From: Rhizobium freirei PRF 81
GTDB lineage: Bacteria; Pseudomonadota; Alphaproteobacteria; Rhizobiales; Rhizobiaceae
Length of the DNA: 64,000 nt
Reading direction: 5' to 3'
Assembly: GCF_000359745.1 (NCBI RefSeq)
Contig: NZ_AQHN01000090.1
Coordinates: forward strand, 1 to 64,000
This document shows, piece after piece, positions 1 to 8,381 of the stretch; position 1 is the first letter of the stretch; each line of letters opens with the position of its first letter. The position numbers were made by a program, and so were the translations under genes. Below the pieces are notes generated by a model. It saw nothing but the letters and a program-made list of their open reading frames with translations, ran no database searches and had not been told where the DNA came from.

Positions 1-15
1 TGACCTTTCGTGTGA

Positions 16-93
16 GGGGGGGGGGAGAGCTCAATCACCCCCTCCCGCCGCTTTGCGGCGACCTCCCCCTCAAGGGGGAGGTGAATGAACACG
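16..93. repeat. G-tract and two short hairpins downstream of pgi
   Basis: A run of ten or more G is followed by a small hairpin (CGCCGC/GCGGCG around 47-61) and a second perfect one, ACCTCCCCCT/AGGGGGAGGT, at 61-82. The second lies just past the pgi stop codon on the minus strand and could end or protect the pgi transcript, though it lacks a clear T-run. C-rich palindromes like this are common between genes in rhizobia; no gene is visible here. Confidence 0.5.
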
Positions 94-1719
94 CTACTTC
101 GCGCGGCTTGCCAGTGCAGCCACTAGCCCCTGCGTCGAGGAATCGTGGGCGGCAGCGCTTTCCTTGCCTTCGATGACAGGCAGCAGGCCGGTCGCCAGTT
201 CTTTGCCGAGTTCGACGCCCCACTGGTCGAAGGAGTTGATGCGGAAGAGCACGCCTTCGACGAAAACGCGGTGTTCGTAGAGCGCGATCAGGCGGCCGAG
301 CGCGTAAGGCGTCAGCTTGTCATAGACGAAGGTGATCGACGGACGGTTGCCGGTGAAGACGCGGTGCGGCGCGATGAAATCGGCCTTTTTGTCGTCCATG
401 CCCTTGGAGGTGAGCTGAGCCTTGGCTTCCTCGAAGGTGCGGCCCTTCATCAGCGCTTCCGACTGCGCCAGGCAATTGGCCATTAGCAGCTGGTGCTGAT
501 GACGCAGGTTCGGCTCGAAGCCGTTTGCGGCGATCATGAACTCGGCCGGGATGACGCTCGTGCCCTGGTGGATGAGCTGGTAGAAGGCGTGCTGGCCGTT
601 GGTGCCGGGCTCGCCCCAGACGACCGGACCGGAATTGCCTTCGACGGGCGTGCCGTCGATGGTGACGCCCTTGCCGTTCGATTCCATGTCGAGCTGCTGC
701 AGATAGGCCGGGAAGCGCGACAGGCGCTGGTCGTAGGGCAGGATCGCGCGCGTGGGATAGCCGAGCACGTTGCGGTGATAGAAGCCGATGGTGCCGAGCA
801 GCATCGGCAGGTTTTCCTTGAACGGCGCCTTGCGGAAATGGGTGTCCATCGCATGCGCGCCGTCAAGGAACTTGCCGAAGTTTTCAGGGCCGATCGCGAT
901 CATCAGCGGCAGGCCGATGGCCGACCAGATCGAGTAGCGGCCGCCGACCCAGTCCCAGAAGCCGAAGACGCGCTCGCTGTCGATGCCGAAGGCGGCGACC
1001 TTGTCGAGCGCCGTCGAAACGGCGGCGAAGTGGTGCTGCACGGCGGCTTCGCCGAGCGCATCGGCGATGAACTTGCGCGCCGTCTGGGCGTTGGTCATCG
1101 TTTCGATCGTCGTAAACGTCTTCGATGCGACGATGAACAGCGTCGTTTCAGGCTGAACGAGCTTCAGGATGTCGGCGATGTGTGCGCCGTCGATATTGGA
1201 GACGAAATGCGAGCGCGGGCCGTCATGGAAGGGGGCGAGCGCGAGCGTCGCCATGACCGGACCGAGATCGGAGCCGCCGATGCCGATATTGATGACGTCG
1301 GTGATCGCCTTGCCGGTCGAGCCCTTCAGCGCGCCGGAGCGGATACCGTCGGCAAATTTGCCCATGGCGGCCAGCACGCCGTTGACGTCAGGCATCACAT
1401 CCTTGCTGTCGACGAGTACTGGCGTGTTGGAGCGGTTGCGCAGCGCGGTGTGCAGCACGGCGCGGTTTTCGGTGAAGTTGATGGCAACGCCCGAGAACAT
1501 TTCCTCGCGCTTGGTAGCAACGCCGCCCTCGGCTGCGAGCTTCTCGAGAAGGGTGAGAATGTCGTCGTTCACCGCCGTCTTAGAGTAATCCATCAACAGG
1601 TCGTCGAACGAGGCGCTGAACCGGGAAAAGCGTTTGGGATCGGCGGCGAAGGCAGCGCGAATATCCGTGGCCTTCGTTGCCGATGCGGCGCTCTTCAGTT
1701 GATCGACGAGGGCGTTCAT
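94..1719 (-). CDS. pgi: Glucose-6-phosphate isomerase
   Basis: A cytosolic enzyme that interconverts glucose-6-phosphate and fructose-6-phosphate, linking glycolysis/gluconeogenesis to the Entner-Doudoroff and pentose phosphate routes. The 541-residue length is normal for the family. Both family signatures are visible: DWVGGRYSIWSAIGLP at residues 256-271, and FRINSFDQWGVELGK ending at Lys506, the catalytic lysine position. The ATG start is preceded by AAGGAG. It stands alone on the minus strand, with fadD about 175 bp upstream in the same direction but separated by a terminator. A 422-residue antisense frame across it is a GC-bias shadow. Confidence 0.97.
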   Translation of the reverse strand: MNALVDQLKSAASATKATDIRAAFAADPKRFSRFSASFDDLLMDYSKTAVNDDILTLLEKLAAEGGVATKREEMFSGVAINFTENRAVLHTALRNRSNTPVLVDSKDVMPDVNGVLAAMGKFADGIRSGALKGSTGKAITDVINIGIGGSDLGPVMATLALAPFHDGPRSHFVSNIDGAHIADILKLVQPETTLFIVASKTFTTIETMTNAQTARKFIADALGEAAVQHHFAAVSTALDKVAAFGIDSERVFGFWDWVGGRYSIWSAIGLPLMIAIGPENFGKFLDGAHAMDTHFRKAPFKENLPMLLGTIGFYHRNVLGYPTRAILPYDQRLSRFPAYLQQLDMESNGKGVTIDGTPVEGNSGPVVWGEPGTNGQHAFYQLIHQGTSVIPAEFMIAANGFEPNLRHQHQLLMANCLAQSEALMKGRTFEEAKAQLTSKGMDDKKADFIAPHRVFTGNRPSITFVYDKLTPYALGRLIALYEHRVFVEGVLFRINSFDQWGVELGKELATGLLPVIEGKESAAAHDSSTQGLVAALASRAK

Positions 1720-1837
1720 GGGAGGCTCCTTGCGGTTCGCGTAGCCGGCTGTCAGACATAGCCGGGCGCTTTGAGTTTGGTCGCGGAAACTATTCCCTAT
1801 GTAGGGCGTAAATCAAGTTCACCTATCGTCCAAAACG

Positions 1838-1871
1838 AAAAAAGGCCGCTCGCGGATTAAGACGAACGGCC
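1838..1871 (-). terminator. Intrinsic terminator of fadD
   Basis: On the minus strand, GGCCGTTCG (1871-1863) can pair with CGAGCGGCC (1852-1844) with one mismatch, followed by six T (1843-1838). It lies just downstream of the fadD stop codon. Confidence 0.8.
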
Positions 1872-1893
1872 CCTTGAATGACACGGAATTATG

Positions 1894-3597
1894 TCAGCCG
1901 CGCAACTCCTTGCGCAGGATCTTGCCGACATTCGATTTCGGCAGTTCGGTGCGGAATTCGATGAAGCGCGGGCGCTTGTAGTTCGTCAGGTTTTCAGCGC
2001 AATGGGCCTTCAAGTCGGCCTCGGTCAGGGCCGGGTCCTTCTTGACGACGAAGAGCTTCACCGCCTCGCCCGAATGCGGATCGGGCACGCCGATAGCAGC
2101 CGCCTCCAGAACGCCCGGATGCATGGCGGCGACTTCCTCTATCTCGTTGGGATAGACGTTGAAGCCCGAAACCAGGATCATGTCCTTCTTGCGGTCGACG
2201 ATCTTGGTGTAGCCGCGCTCGTCCATGAAGCCCATGTCGCCGCTGCGGAAGAAGCCATCCGATGTCATCACGCGCGCAGTTTCGGCCGGCTGTTTCCAAT
2301 AGCCTGCCATGACCTGCGGCCCGCGGATGCAGATCTCGCCGACTTCGCCGAGCGGCAGCGATTTGCCGTTCTCGTCGCGAATGTCGAATTCAGTGCCCGT
2401 GATCGGCAGGCCGATCGTGCCGGAGAACTCGGAACTATCGAAGCGATTGGCGCTTGCGACCGGCGATGTCTCGGAAAGTCCGTAGCCTTCGGTGATCCAG
2501 GCCCCCGTCATCTTCTGCCAGCGCTCGGCAACCGGCCGCTGCACCGCCATGCCGCCGGCAAGCGTCGCCGTGTTGGACAGGTCGAGCTTGGCGAATTCGG
2601 GATTGTTCATGAGGGCATTGAACAGCGTGTTCAGGCCGGGGAACATGTCGAACTTATACTTGCCCAGCTCCTTGATGAAACCCGGTATGTCGCGGGGGTT
2701 GGCGATCAGCACGTTATGGCCGCCGAGCGACATGCCCATCAGCGAGTTCACCGTCAGCGCGAAGATGTGATAGAGCGGCAGCGCGCAGACGAAGGTCAGC
2801 TGTTCGGGCCGCGGCTTGTTGATGTAGGCGGACTGCAGCCAGAGCAGCAATTGCTGCTGGTTGGCGAGCAGGTTTGAATGGGTGAGGATCGCGCCCTTGG
2901 CGACGCCGGTCGTGCCGCCGGTATATTGCAGGAAGGCGATGTCGCTGCCCGTCAGCGCGGATGGCTTCAGCGGCAGGCGCGCTCCCTCGGCAATCACCGC
3001 CTTGAAATTGCGGTGGCCGGGGATGGACCATGCCGGCACCAGCTTCTTCACCTTGCGGACGATGAAGTTGACGATATGGCCCTTCAGACCGAGCAGGTCG
3101 CCAAGCGAGGTGACGACCACGTGGCGCACATCCGTATGCGCTAGCACCTGCTCCACGGTATGAGCGAAGTTCTCCAGAACGAAGATCGCCTTGGCGCCGC
3201 AATCGCGCAGCTGATGTTCCAGTTCGCGCGGCATATAGAGCGGATTGACGTTCACGACGACGAGGCCGGCGCGAAGTATGCCGTAGGTAGTGACGGGATT
3301 TTGCAGCACGTTCGGCATCATCACGGCGACACGATCGCCCTTCTTGAGGCCGAGGCTTTGCAGCCAGGCGGCGATCTTGCGCGTTTGTGTGTCGAGGTCG
3401 CGATAGGTGATCGATTTGCCCATGCTGGTGAAGGCGGGGCGGTCGCCATAGCGCCTGCAGCTTTCCTCCAGCAGTTCGACGAGTGATGCATGCTCCAGCG
3501 GCGGTAATTCTGCCGGCACGATATCCGGATAGGACGCAAGCCAGATCTTTTTGACCTGCGGTCTGTCCGAAGGAGCGGAGATTGAATTCATGCGCAC
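1894..3597 (-). CDS. fadD: Long-chain fatty acid-CoA ligase
   Basis: An AMP-forming acyl-CoA synthetase that activates long-chain fatty acids with ATP and CoA for beta-oxidation, probably at the inner face of the membrane. The 567-residue protein has the adenylate-forming signature YTGGTTGVAKGA at about residues 225-237, the GYGLSETSP region, and the C-terminal hinge/lid with SGFNVYPNEIEE and the conserved lysine in NVGKILRKELR. The start MRMNSISAPS is preceded by an AGGAGG-type site; a second in-frame ATG (residue 3) is possible. The upstream region holds a GACGT palindrome that may bind a fatty-acid or branched-chain catabolism regulator. Related acyl-CoA ligases differ in chain length, so the exact substrate is inferred. 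Confidence 0.92.
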   Translation of the reverse strand: MRMNSISAPSDRPQVKKIWLASYPDIVPAELPPLEHASLVELLEESCRRYGDRPAFTSMGKSITYRDLDTQTRKIAAWLQSLGLKKGDRVAVMMPNVLQNPVTTYGILRAGLVVVNVNPLYMPRELEHQLRDCGAKAIFVLENFAHTVEQVLAHTDVRHVVVTSLGDLLGLKGHIVNFIVRKVKKLVPAWSIPGHRNFKAVIAEGARLPLKPSALTGSDIAFLQYTGGTTGVAKGAILTHSNLLANQQQLLLWLQSAYINKPRPEQLTFVCALPLYHIFALTVNSLMGMSLGGHNVLIANPRDIPGFIKELGKYKFDMFPGLNTLFNALMNNPEFAKLDLSNTATLAGGMAVQRPVAERWQKMTGAWITEGYGLSETSPVASANRFDSSEFSGTIGLPITGTEFDIRDENGKSLPLGEVGEICIRGPQVMAGYWKQPAETARVMTSDGFFRSGDMGFMDERGYTKIVDRKKDMILVSGFNVYPNEIEEVAAMHPGVLEAAAIGVPDPHSGEAVKLFVVKKDPALTEADLKAHCAENLTNYKRPRFIEFRTELPKSNVGKILRKELRG

Positions 3598-3749
3598 TTC
3601 CTCCTTTACGCATCATCACCACGCCCCGCCAATTTCAGTGGCGGTTATGCAGAGTGTCACTGTGCGACCGAAAAGTCTCCCGCTTTTCACGGCGTTGCAG
3701 CCTTCGCTCTCAACTAAATCATTCGAGCGTATCCAAAACTACACTAACC

Positions 3750-3765
3750 TTGACGTAAACGTCAA
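3750..3765. promoter_or_regulatory. Palindrome TTGACGTAAACGTCAA upstream of fadD
   Basis: Perfect 7-bp arms (TTGACGT/ACGTCAA) with a 2-bp centre, about 155 bp upstream of the fadD start. It resembles the operators proposed for LiuR, a MerR-family regulator of leucine/isovalerate and fatty-acid degradation in proteobacteria. The assignment to LiuR is inference; the symmetry is directly visible. A related palindrome lies at 14964-14987. Confidence 0.55.
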
Positions 3766-3936
3766 TAATTCCCGTTTGCTCACGTTTTTTTACAGTTTTG
3801 AAAAAAATGCTGGAACTTTTATCGCAACGGAGCGTTAATGCGCCGTGGGCGAATACCCATCGGAGCATCGTGTGCCTGGAAGAGCAGATCGGACGCTCCA
3901 AGCTTATGTAAAGCGTATCCAGAAGGAGGTGCGCAC

Positions 3937-4329
3937 ATGCATAGAGAGAGTGTCGAAGTCTCTGGCCGTGACCTCTATGTCAAGGACATGTCGATGCTGG
4001 TCGCTTGCGACCGGGTCGAAGGGTCCAAGGTGTTCGGATCGGACGGCAAGCAGATTGGTCATATTGAGCGCCTGATGCTTGAAAAAAGCGATGGTCGGAT
4101 CGCTTTCGTCATTCTGAGTTTCGGCGGCTTTTTCGGCATCGGCCAGGATCATTACCGCTTGCCGTGGGAGAAGCTTCGCTACGACGCCCGCATCGACGGC
4201 TATCGCGTCAGCATGACCAAGAACGATATTGAAAGAGCGCGCCGCTTCGCCATCAAGGATGAACACGACACCAAGCATCATGGCCACAAGGGCCATGATT
4301 ATTTTGGCGTGCCCCCCTATTGGATGTGA
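3937..4329 (+). CDS. PRC-barrel domain protein
   Basis: A 130-residue cytosolic protein with a single PRC-barrel-like domain at about residues 20-95 (GSKVFGSDGKQIGHIERLMLE, then DHYRLPWEKLRYD). PRC-barrels are small beta-barrels found in RimM, in the photosynthetic reaction centre H subunit and in many stress-associated proteins of unknown role. The start was set at the ATG at 3937 because AGAAGGAGGT sits directly before it; an upstream in-frame ATG at 3838 has no such site. The C-terminus is rich in His and Lys (DTKHHGHKGHD). It stands alone and a terminator follows. Function unknown. Confidence 0.82.
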   Translation: MHRESVEVSGRDLYVKDMSMLVACDRVEGSKVFGSDGKQIGHIERLMLEKSDGRIAFVILSFGGFFGIGQDHYRLPWEKLRYDARIDGYRVSMTKNDIERARRFAIKDEHDTKHHGHKGHDYFGVPPYWM

Positions 4330-4353
4330 GCGCGCTGACGAAGCAGGTACGTT

Positions 4354-4375
4354 AAGCCCCGCCGGCGCGGGGCTT
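4354..4375 (+). terminator. Hairpin terminator after the PRC-barrel gene
   Basis: Perfect stem AAGCCCCGC/GCGGGGCTT with a CGGC loop, ending in a short T stretch. It lies between two convergent genes and may serve both strands. Confidence 0.75.
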
Positions 4376-4388
4376 TGCCTTATGTGAC

Positions 4389-4784
4389 CTATTGAAACCG
4401 CCCATGCCTTTGCACGACCTCGATCTTATAGCCGTCTGGGTCGGTGACGAAGAAGAACAGGGCAAAGATCTTCCCATCGCGATTGAGTTCGACGATCCTG
4501 CCAGGATTGAACCCGAGCTTCGTCATGCGCGCATGCTCGTCCTTCAGCTCTGCGACGGAGACGGCGAGGTGGCCATAGGCATCGCCGAGCGCATAGGGCT
4601 CGGTACGGCCCTGGTTGACCGTCAACTCCAGCTCGAACCCGGTCTCGGCATTGCTGAGATAGATCAGCGTGAAGGTCTCGAAGGCGACGTGGTCGGCAAT
4701 CTCCAGACCGAAAGCCCTGTTGTAGAAGTCGACTGAGCGTGCTTCGTCGAGCACGCGGATCATCGAGTGAATCATCTTGGCCAT
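4389..4784 (-). CDS. gloA: Lactoylglutathione lyase (glyoxalase I)
   Basis: A metal-dependent enzyme that isomerises the methylglyoxal-glutathione hemithioacetal to S-lactoylglutathione, the first step of methylglyoxal detoxification. The 131-residue vicinal-oxygen-chelate protein is close to the usual size of bacterial GloA. The four expected metal ligands fall in the right places: His near the N-terminus (MIHSMIRV), Glu in FELELT, His in GHLAVSV and Glu in YKIEVVQ. The start at 4784 has GGAGAAG upstream; a longer in-frame extension to 4853 lacks support. It diverges from the YCII-like gene. Confidence 0.92.
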   Translation of the reverse strand: MAKMIHSMIRVLDEARSVDFYNRAFGLEIADHVAFETFTLIYLSNAETGFELELTVNQGRTEPYALGDAYGHLAVSVAELKDEHARMTKLGFNPGRIVELNRDGKIFALFFFVTDPDGYKIEVVQRHGRFQ

Positions 4785-4969
4785 GGGCGCTTCTCCATCG
4801 GTCGTTTCAGTCTCCAACGCCAAGCCAATGCCACCGGTGTCCGATGAAGGCAAGTGCGCGGAAAAATTGTCTTGCGCGCATTTACCTGCAGATCCGGGGT
4901 TTCTGGATTCCGATCCGTCTGCTTTACTCCCCGGCGCTCAAGCATACGGCTCAATGGGGAGATGATGCC

Positions 4970-5353
4970 ATGTACTACGCTATTCTTGCCTATCATGAGG
5001 AAGATATCGTCGAATCGTGGAGCGAGGAGGAAGACGCCGCGCTCATGACCGACCTGCTCGAGATCAACGACCGCATGATCGCGCAGAAATCGCAGGGGCC
5101 GGCCGCGCGCCTGGGGTCCACGCAAAACGCCGTGACCTTGCGAGGAAAAGGCGCAGGACTTGTCATCGATGGCCCGTTTGCCGAAACCAAGGAGCAACTG
5201 CTCGGCTTCTACGTCGTCGATTTTCCAACGATCGAGGGGGCGGTGGAGGCGGCCCGCGAATTGCGTCGCGTCAATCCCACCGCCGTCTATGAAATCAGGC
5301 CGATCTCGCTGTATTTGCCAGGTGCGCCCCTGGCTTCCGGCGAAGGCAATTGA
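4970..5353 (+). CDS. YCII-related (DGPF domain) protein
   Basis: A 127-residue cytosolic protein of the YCII/DGPF family, with the hallmark DGPFAETKEQLLGFYVVD at about residues 63-80 and an N-terminal MYYAILAYHEE strand. Family members form dimeric ferredoxin-like barrels. Many sit beside ECF sigma factors, but none is seen here. The start at 4970 is preceded by GGGGAGATG; the longer upstream frame is non-coding in appearance. The biochemical role is unknown. Confidence 0.85.
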   Translation: MYYAILAYHEEDIVESWSEEEDAALMTDLLEINDRMIAQKSQGPAARLGSTQNAVTLRGKGAGLVIDGPFAETKEQLLGFYVVDFPTIEGAVEAARELRRVNPTAVYEIRPISLYLPGAPLASGEGN

Positions 5354-5402
5354 CGGAGCATTTTACGGATCACCGGCAGCGAGAGGCGGTTGACCTTCGA
5401 TC

Positions 5403-6152
5403 TCAATCGGATTGGAGGCCGATCTTGCTCGTTACGCTCCGCTCGATCATTTCCATGCCGTCGTAGATCAGCACCGCCATCAGGCCGACGATCAGGCCGC
5501 CTTGCAGGATGAAGGCGGTATTGTCGTTGACCAGCCCGGCGATGATGACTTCGCCGAGTGCCTTGGCGGCGACGGTAGAGCCGATCGTCGCGGTGCCGAT
5601 ATTGATGACGGTTGCGATCTTCAGCCCTTCGATGATCAGCGGCAGGGCGAGCGGCAGCTCGACCCTGAACAGCCGTTGCCAGCCGTTCATGCCCATGCCG
5701 TCAGCGGCATCGAGCACCGTGGCCGGCACTTGCTGCAGTCCGGCCACCGTGTTTTCGAAGATCGGCAGCAACGCGTAAAGGAAGAGTGCGATCAGCGTCG
5801 GCACTGCCCCAAAGCCGGTGGTCGAAATGGCGAGTGCCAGCACGGCAACCGGCGGGAAGGTTTGCCCGGCATTAGCGATCGCCCGCGACAGCGGCAGGAA
5901 ATCGGCTCCGGCCGGCCGCGTGACGAAGATGCCGCCGAGAACGGCGAGGATCCCGCTTGCCGCAATCGAGATGAGGATCAGTTCGAGATGGCTCAGCGCC
6001 AGGCTCGGCAGGCTGTTTTGCGTATAAATCGGCGACGCCCCGAATTTGGTGAGCGGCGCCAGGACAGGCGTCAGCCATTCCGGCTTGAACAGCATGACGA
6101 GCAGCAGCGCCAGCGCCAGAAGGCGAAAGAGATTGGCGGCGAGGAGTTTCAT
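5403..6152 (-). CDS. yehW: ABC importer permease, YehW/OsmU type
   Basis: A 249-residue inner-membrane permease with about six hydrophobic segments and the BPD-transporter EAA-like loop (DAADGMGMNGWQRLFRVELPLALPLI). Together with the next three genes it forms a glycine betaine/choline-family importer arranged as in E. coli yehZYXW and Salmonella OsmU. The ATG at 6152 overlaps the end of the ATPase gene by 4 bp (ATGA), a sign of translational coupling. The frame stays open upstream, inside the ATPase gene, but that extension is a shadow. The substrate is inferred: such systems have weak or unexpected affinity for betaine. Confidence 0.9.
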   Translation of the reverse strand: MKLLAANLFRLLALALLLVMLFKPEWLTPVLAPLTKFGASPIYTQNSLPSLALSHLELILISIAASGILAVLGGIFVTRPAGADFLPLSRAIANAGQTFPPVAVLALAISTTGFGAVPTLIALFLYALLPIFENTVAGLQQVPATVLDAADGMGMNGWQRLFRVELPLALPLIIEGLKIATVINIGTATIGSTVAAKALGEVIIAGLVNDNTAFILQGGLIVGLMAVLIYDGMEMIERSVTSKIGLQSD

Positions 6153-7096
6153 GCTTTGCGGCCCAGCTCGATCAGGTGCTGGATCGAAATCGAGCCGACC
6201 GGCATCTTGCGTTCGTCCTCGACGGTCGCCTCGTCCGCGCCCTGCCAGATCAGTTCGGCCAGAGCATCGCGCAAATTGAGCGTCTGCGGCAGGCTGTAGC
6301 CAAGGCCGGACCGCGGCGGCTGCATGCTCTCCTTGAGCGGCAGCAGCGACATCAGTTTCAATGCGCGATCGGACGTGCCGGTGAGTTGCTGGACGAACGG
6401 ATCGGCCGGCTCGGTCAGGATCTTCTCGGGCTCGGAGCATTGCAGCAGCTTGCCGCCGCTCATGACGGCGATCCTGTCGCCGAGATGAAAGGCCTCGTCC
6501 ATGTCGTGGGTGACGAGGATGACGGTCGTGCCGAATTGTTTCTGGATGGCGAGCAGATCGTCTTGCGCCTTGCCGCGGATGACGGGATCGAGCGCACCGA
6601 AGGGCTCGTCCATCAGCAGCACTTCCGGTTCTGCCGCAAGGGCGCGCGCCACGCCGACACGCTGCTGCTGGCCGCCGGAGAGCTGGCTCGGATATTTGGC
6701 GGCAAAGGTGCCGGGGTCGAGACGGAAGAGATCGAGGAGCTCTTCGACGCGGCGATCGATGCGCGCCTTCTCCCAGCCGAGCAGCTCGGGGACGGTGGCG
6801 ATATTTTGCGCGACAGTGCGATGCGGAAACAGGCCGTGCCCCTGTATGGCATAGCCGATGCGGCGGCGAAGCTCGGTCGCCGGCACGCTCATGATATCCT
6901 GGCCGCCGACGGTGATATTTCCTTTGGTGATCGGCACCAGCCGGTTGATCATCCGCATGAGCGTCGACTTGCCGGAGCCGGAGGTACCGACGATCACCGT
7001 GATCGTGCCCTTTTCCATGCTCATGCTGACATTGTCGACCACGGTTGCGCTGCCATAGCGCTTGGTGACGCCCTTGATCTCGATCATGTTGGTCAT
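6149..7096 (-). CDS. yehX: ABC importer ATP-binding protein, YehX/OsmV type
   Basis: The ATPase of the osmoprotectant-type importer. The 315-residue protein shows Walker A GTSGSGKST (about residues 36-44), the signature LSGGQQQRVGVARAL and Walker B VLLMDEPFGALDP, then the H-loop VTHDMDEA. The region after the ATPase core is short and holds no clear tandem CBS domains, unlike OpuA/OpuC ATPases that sense ionic strength through CBS modules. It overlaps both neighbouring permease genes by 4 bp, so the three are almost certainly cotranscribed. Confidence 0.93.
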   Translation of the reverse strand: MTNMIEIKGVTKRYGSATVVDNVSMSMEKGTITVIVGTSGSGKSTLMRMINRLVPITKGNITVGGQDIMSVPATELRRRIGYAIQGHGLFPHRTVAQNIATVPELLGWEKARIDRRVEELLDLFRLDPGTFAAKYPSQLSGGQQQRVGVARALAAEPEVLLMDEPFGALDPVIRGKAQDDLLAIQKQFGTTVILVTHDMDEAFHLGDRIAVMSGGKLLQCSEPEKILTEPADPFVQQLTGTSDRALKLMSLLPLKESMQPPRSGLGYSLPQTLNLRDALAELIWQGADEATVEDERKMPVGSISIQHLIELGRKA

Positions 7097-8259
7097 GCGC
7101 GTTGTCCCCGGATGCTGTCGATGACCGCATCGAGGATGACGGCCGATGAGAAGGCGAGAAGGACCGTCGGCACGGCGCCGAGCAGTACGAGGTCATTGGC
7201 GGTCTGGCCGATGCCCTGGAAGATGAAGATGCCGAAGCCGCCGCCGCCGATCAGCGCCGCCACGGTGACGAGGCCGATCGCCTGCACCAGCACGATGCGG
7301 ATGCCGGTGAGGATGACCGGAAAGGCGAGCGGCAGGTCGATGCCGGTCAGGATCTGCCGGCGCGTCAGGCCCATGCCGGCAGCGGAATCGCGCACGGAGG
7401 GATCAACGCCGGCAAGGCCGACGACGGTGTTGGCGACGATCGGCAGCAGCGAATAGATCACCAGCGCCAGCAGAGCCGGCGCCGCGCCGATGCCCTTGAC
7501 ACCGATCGCAGCAGCAAAGGGTACGTTGGCGGCGATATAACCGAGCGGCAGCATGAGGATACCAAACAGCGCCAGGCTCGGAACGGTCTGCACCAGGCTC
7601 AGTGCCCGCAGCACCACGGCGCGGATGCGCGGCTGCCAATAGCAGAAGATGCCGAGCGGCAATGCAAGCACGATGGCGATGGCGACGGAACCGAGGGAAA
7701 GGAAAACATGACCGAGCGCCTCATGCCAGAACTTGTCGGCATTATTGGCGTATTCCTTCATGATCGAGAGATTGTCGAGCAGGCCGGAGCGCAAAACGAC
7801 AGCGAGCAAAGCGGCATAGACCGCCAGTGCTGCCACGCGCAGCCAGGGCGTCAGCTGCAGCTTCACCAGCGCGTCCGAAATCATCAAACCCACAACAGCC
7901 AGCAGCACCCAGAAGGCGCCGCCGGGCGTAATGCGTGCCACGGTGCTGCCTTCCGGCGTCGCGGCGGTCGAAACCAGCCCGAGCGTGACGATGAGGGCTG
8001 CGATCGCCAGGGTGGCGATGCCAAGGCGGACGACCTGATTTTGCAGGAAAAGCGCGGCAAGGGCTGCCGCGGCCAGAAGGGCGAGCAGGGTCAGCGCTGC
8101 CGGCTGGGCAAAAAGCTGTATGAGCAATTGCGGCTTGCCGGCGGCGATACGGTTCGCCTTGACGATGATGAACGGCATCCACGCTACCGCGAGCGCGCCG
8201 CCTGCCACCAATACCACTCCGAGACGGTCCACCCTGCGGACCGCTAGCGAATCTTCCAT
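7093..8259 (-). CDS. yehY: ABC importer permease, YehY type (long form)
   Basis: A 388-residue inner-membrane permease, longer than its partner because extra N-terminal hydrophobic segments (about residues 12-160) precede the standard permease core. This matches the length of E. coli YehY. The EAA-like loop RDSAAGMGLTRRQILTGIDLPLAFPVI is present. The start was set at the ATG at 8259, which has GGAG upstream at good spacing; a TTG ten codons earlier (8289) is less likely. The 3' end overlaps the ATPase gene by 4 bp. An intercistronic hairpin separates it from the binding-protein gene. Confidence 0.9.
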   Translation of the reverse strand: MEDSLAVRRVDRLGVVLVAGGALAVAWMPFIIVKANRIAAGKPQLLIQLFAQPAALTLLALLAAAALAALFLQNQVVRLGIATLAIAALIVTLGLVSTAATPEGSTVARITPGGAFWVLLAVVGLMISDALVKLQLTPWLRVAALAVYAALLAVVLRSGLLDNLSIMKEYANNADKFWHEALGHVFLSLGSVAIAIVLALPLGIFCYWQPRIRAVVLRALSLVQTVPSLALFGILMLPLGYIAANVPFAAAIGVKGIGAAPALLALVIYSLLPIVANTVVGLAGVDPSVRDSAAGMGLTRRQILTGIDLPLAFPVILTGIRIVLVQAIGLVTVAALIGGGGFGIFIFQGIGQTANDLVLLGAVPTVLLAFSSAVILDAVIDSIRGQRA

Positions 8260-8334
8260 AGGGCAAGCTCCGTCAGCGCATGAGCCCAAAATTTAAGGCG
8301 GGTTCGGACAAGGTCATGCCCATAGGAAAGCCCC

Positions 8335-8363
8335 GCGGCTCCAGTCTATCAAAATGGAGCCGC
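8335..8363 (-). promoter_or_regulatory. Intercistronic hairpin between binding-protein and permease genes
   Basis: Perfect 9-bp inverted repeat GCGGCTCCA/TGGAGCCGC with an 11-base loop and no T-run. Hairpins at this place in ABC operons often stabilise the upstream binding-protein mRNA or lower permease expression; that role is inferred here. Confidence 0.55.
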
Positions 8364-8381
8364 AAGAGCAGCGGCATAGCC

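Noticed and set aside
493..1761. 422-residue antisense frame over pgi
   Set aside because: Arginine/valine-rich composition typical of the shadow of a GC-rich gene; pgi on the other strand has full family motifs.
8260..8289. TTG start extending YehY by ten residues
   Set aside because: The ATG at 8259 has a better ribosome-binding site and gives the usual length.
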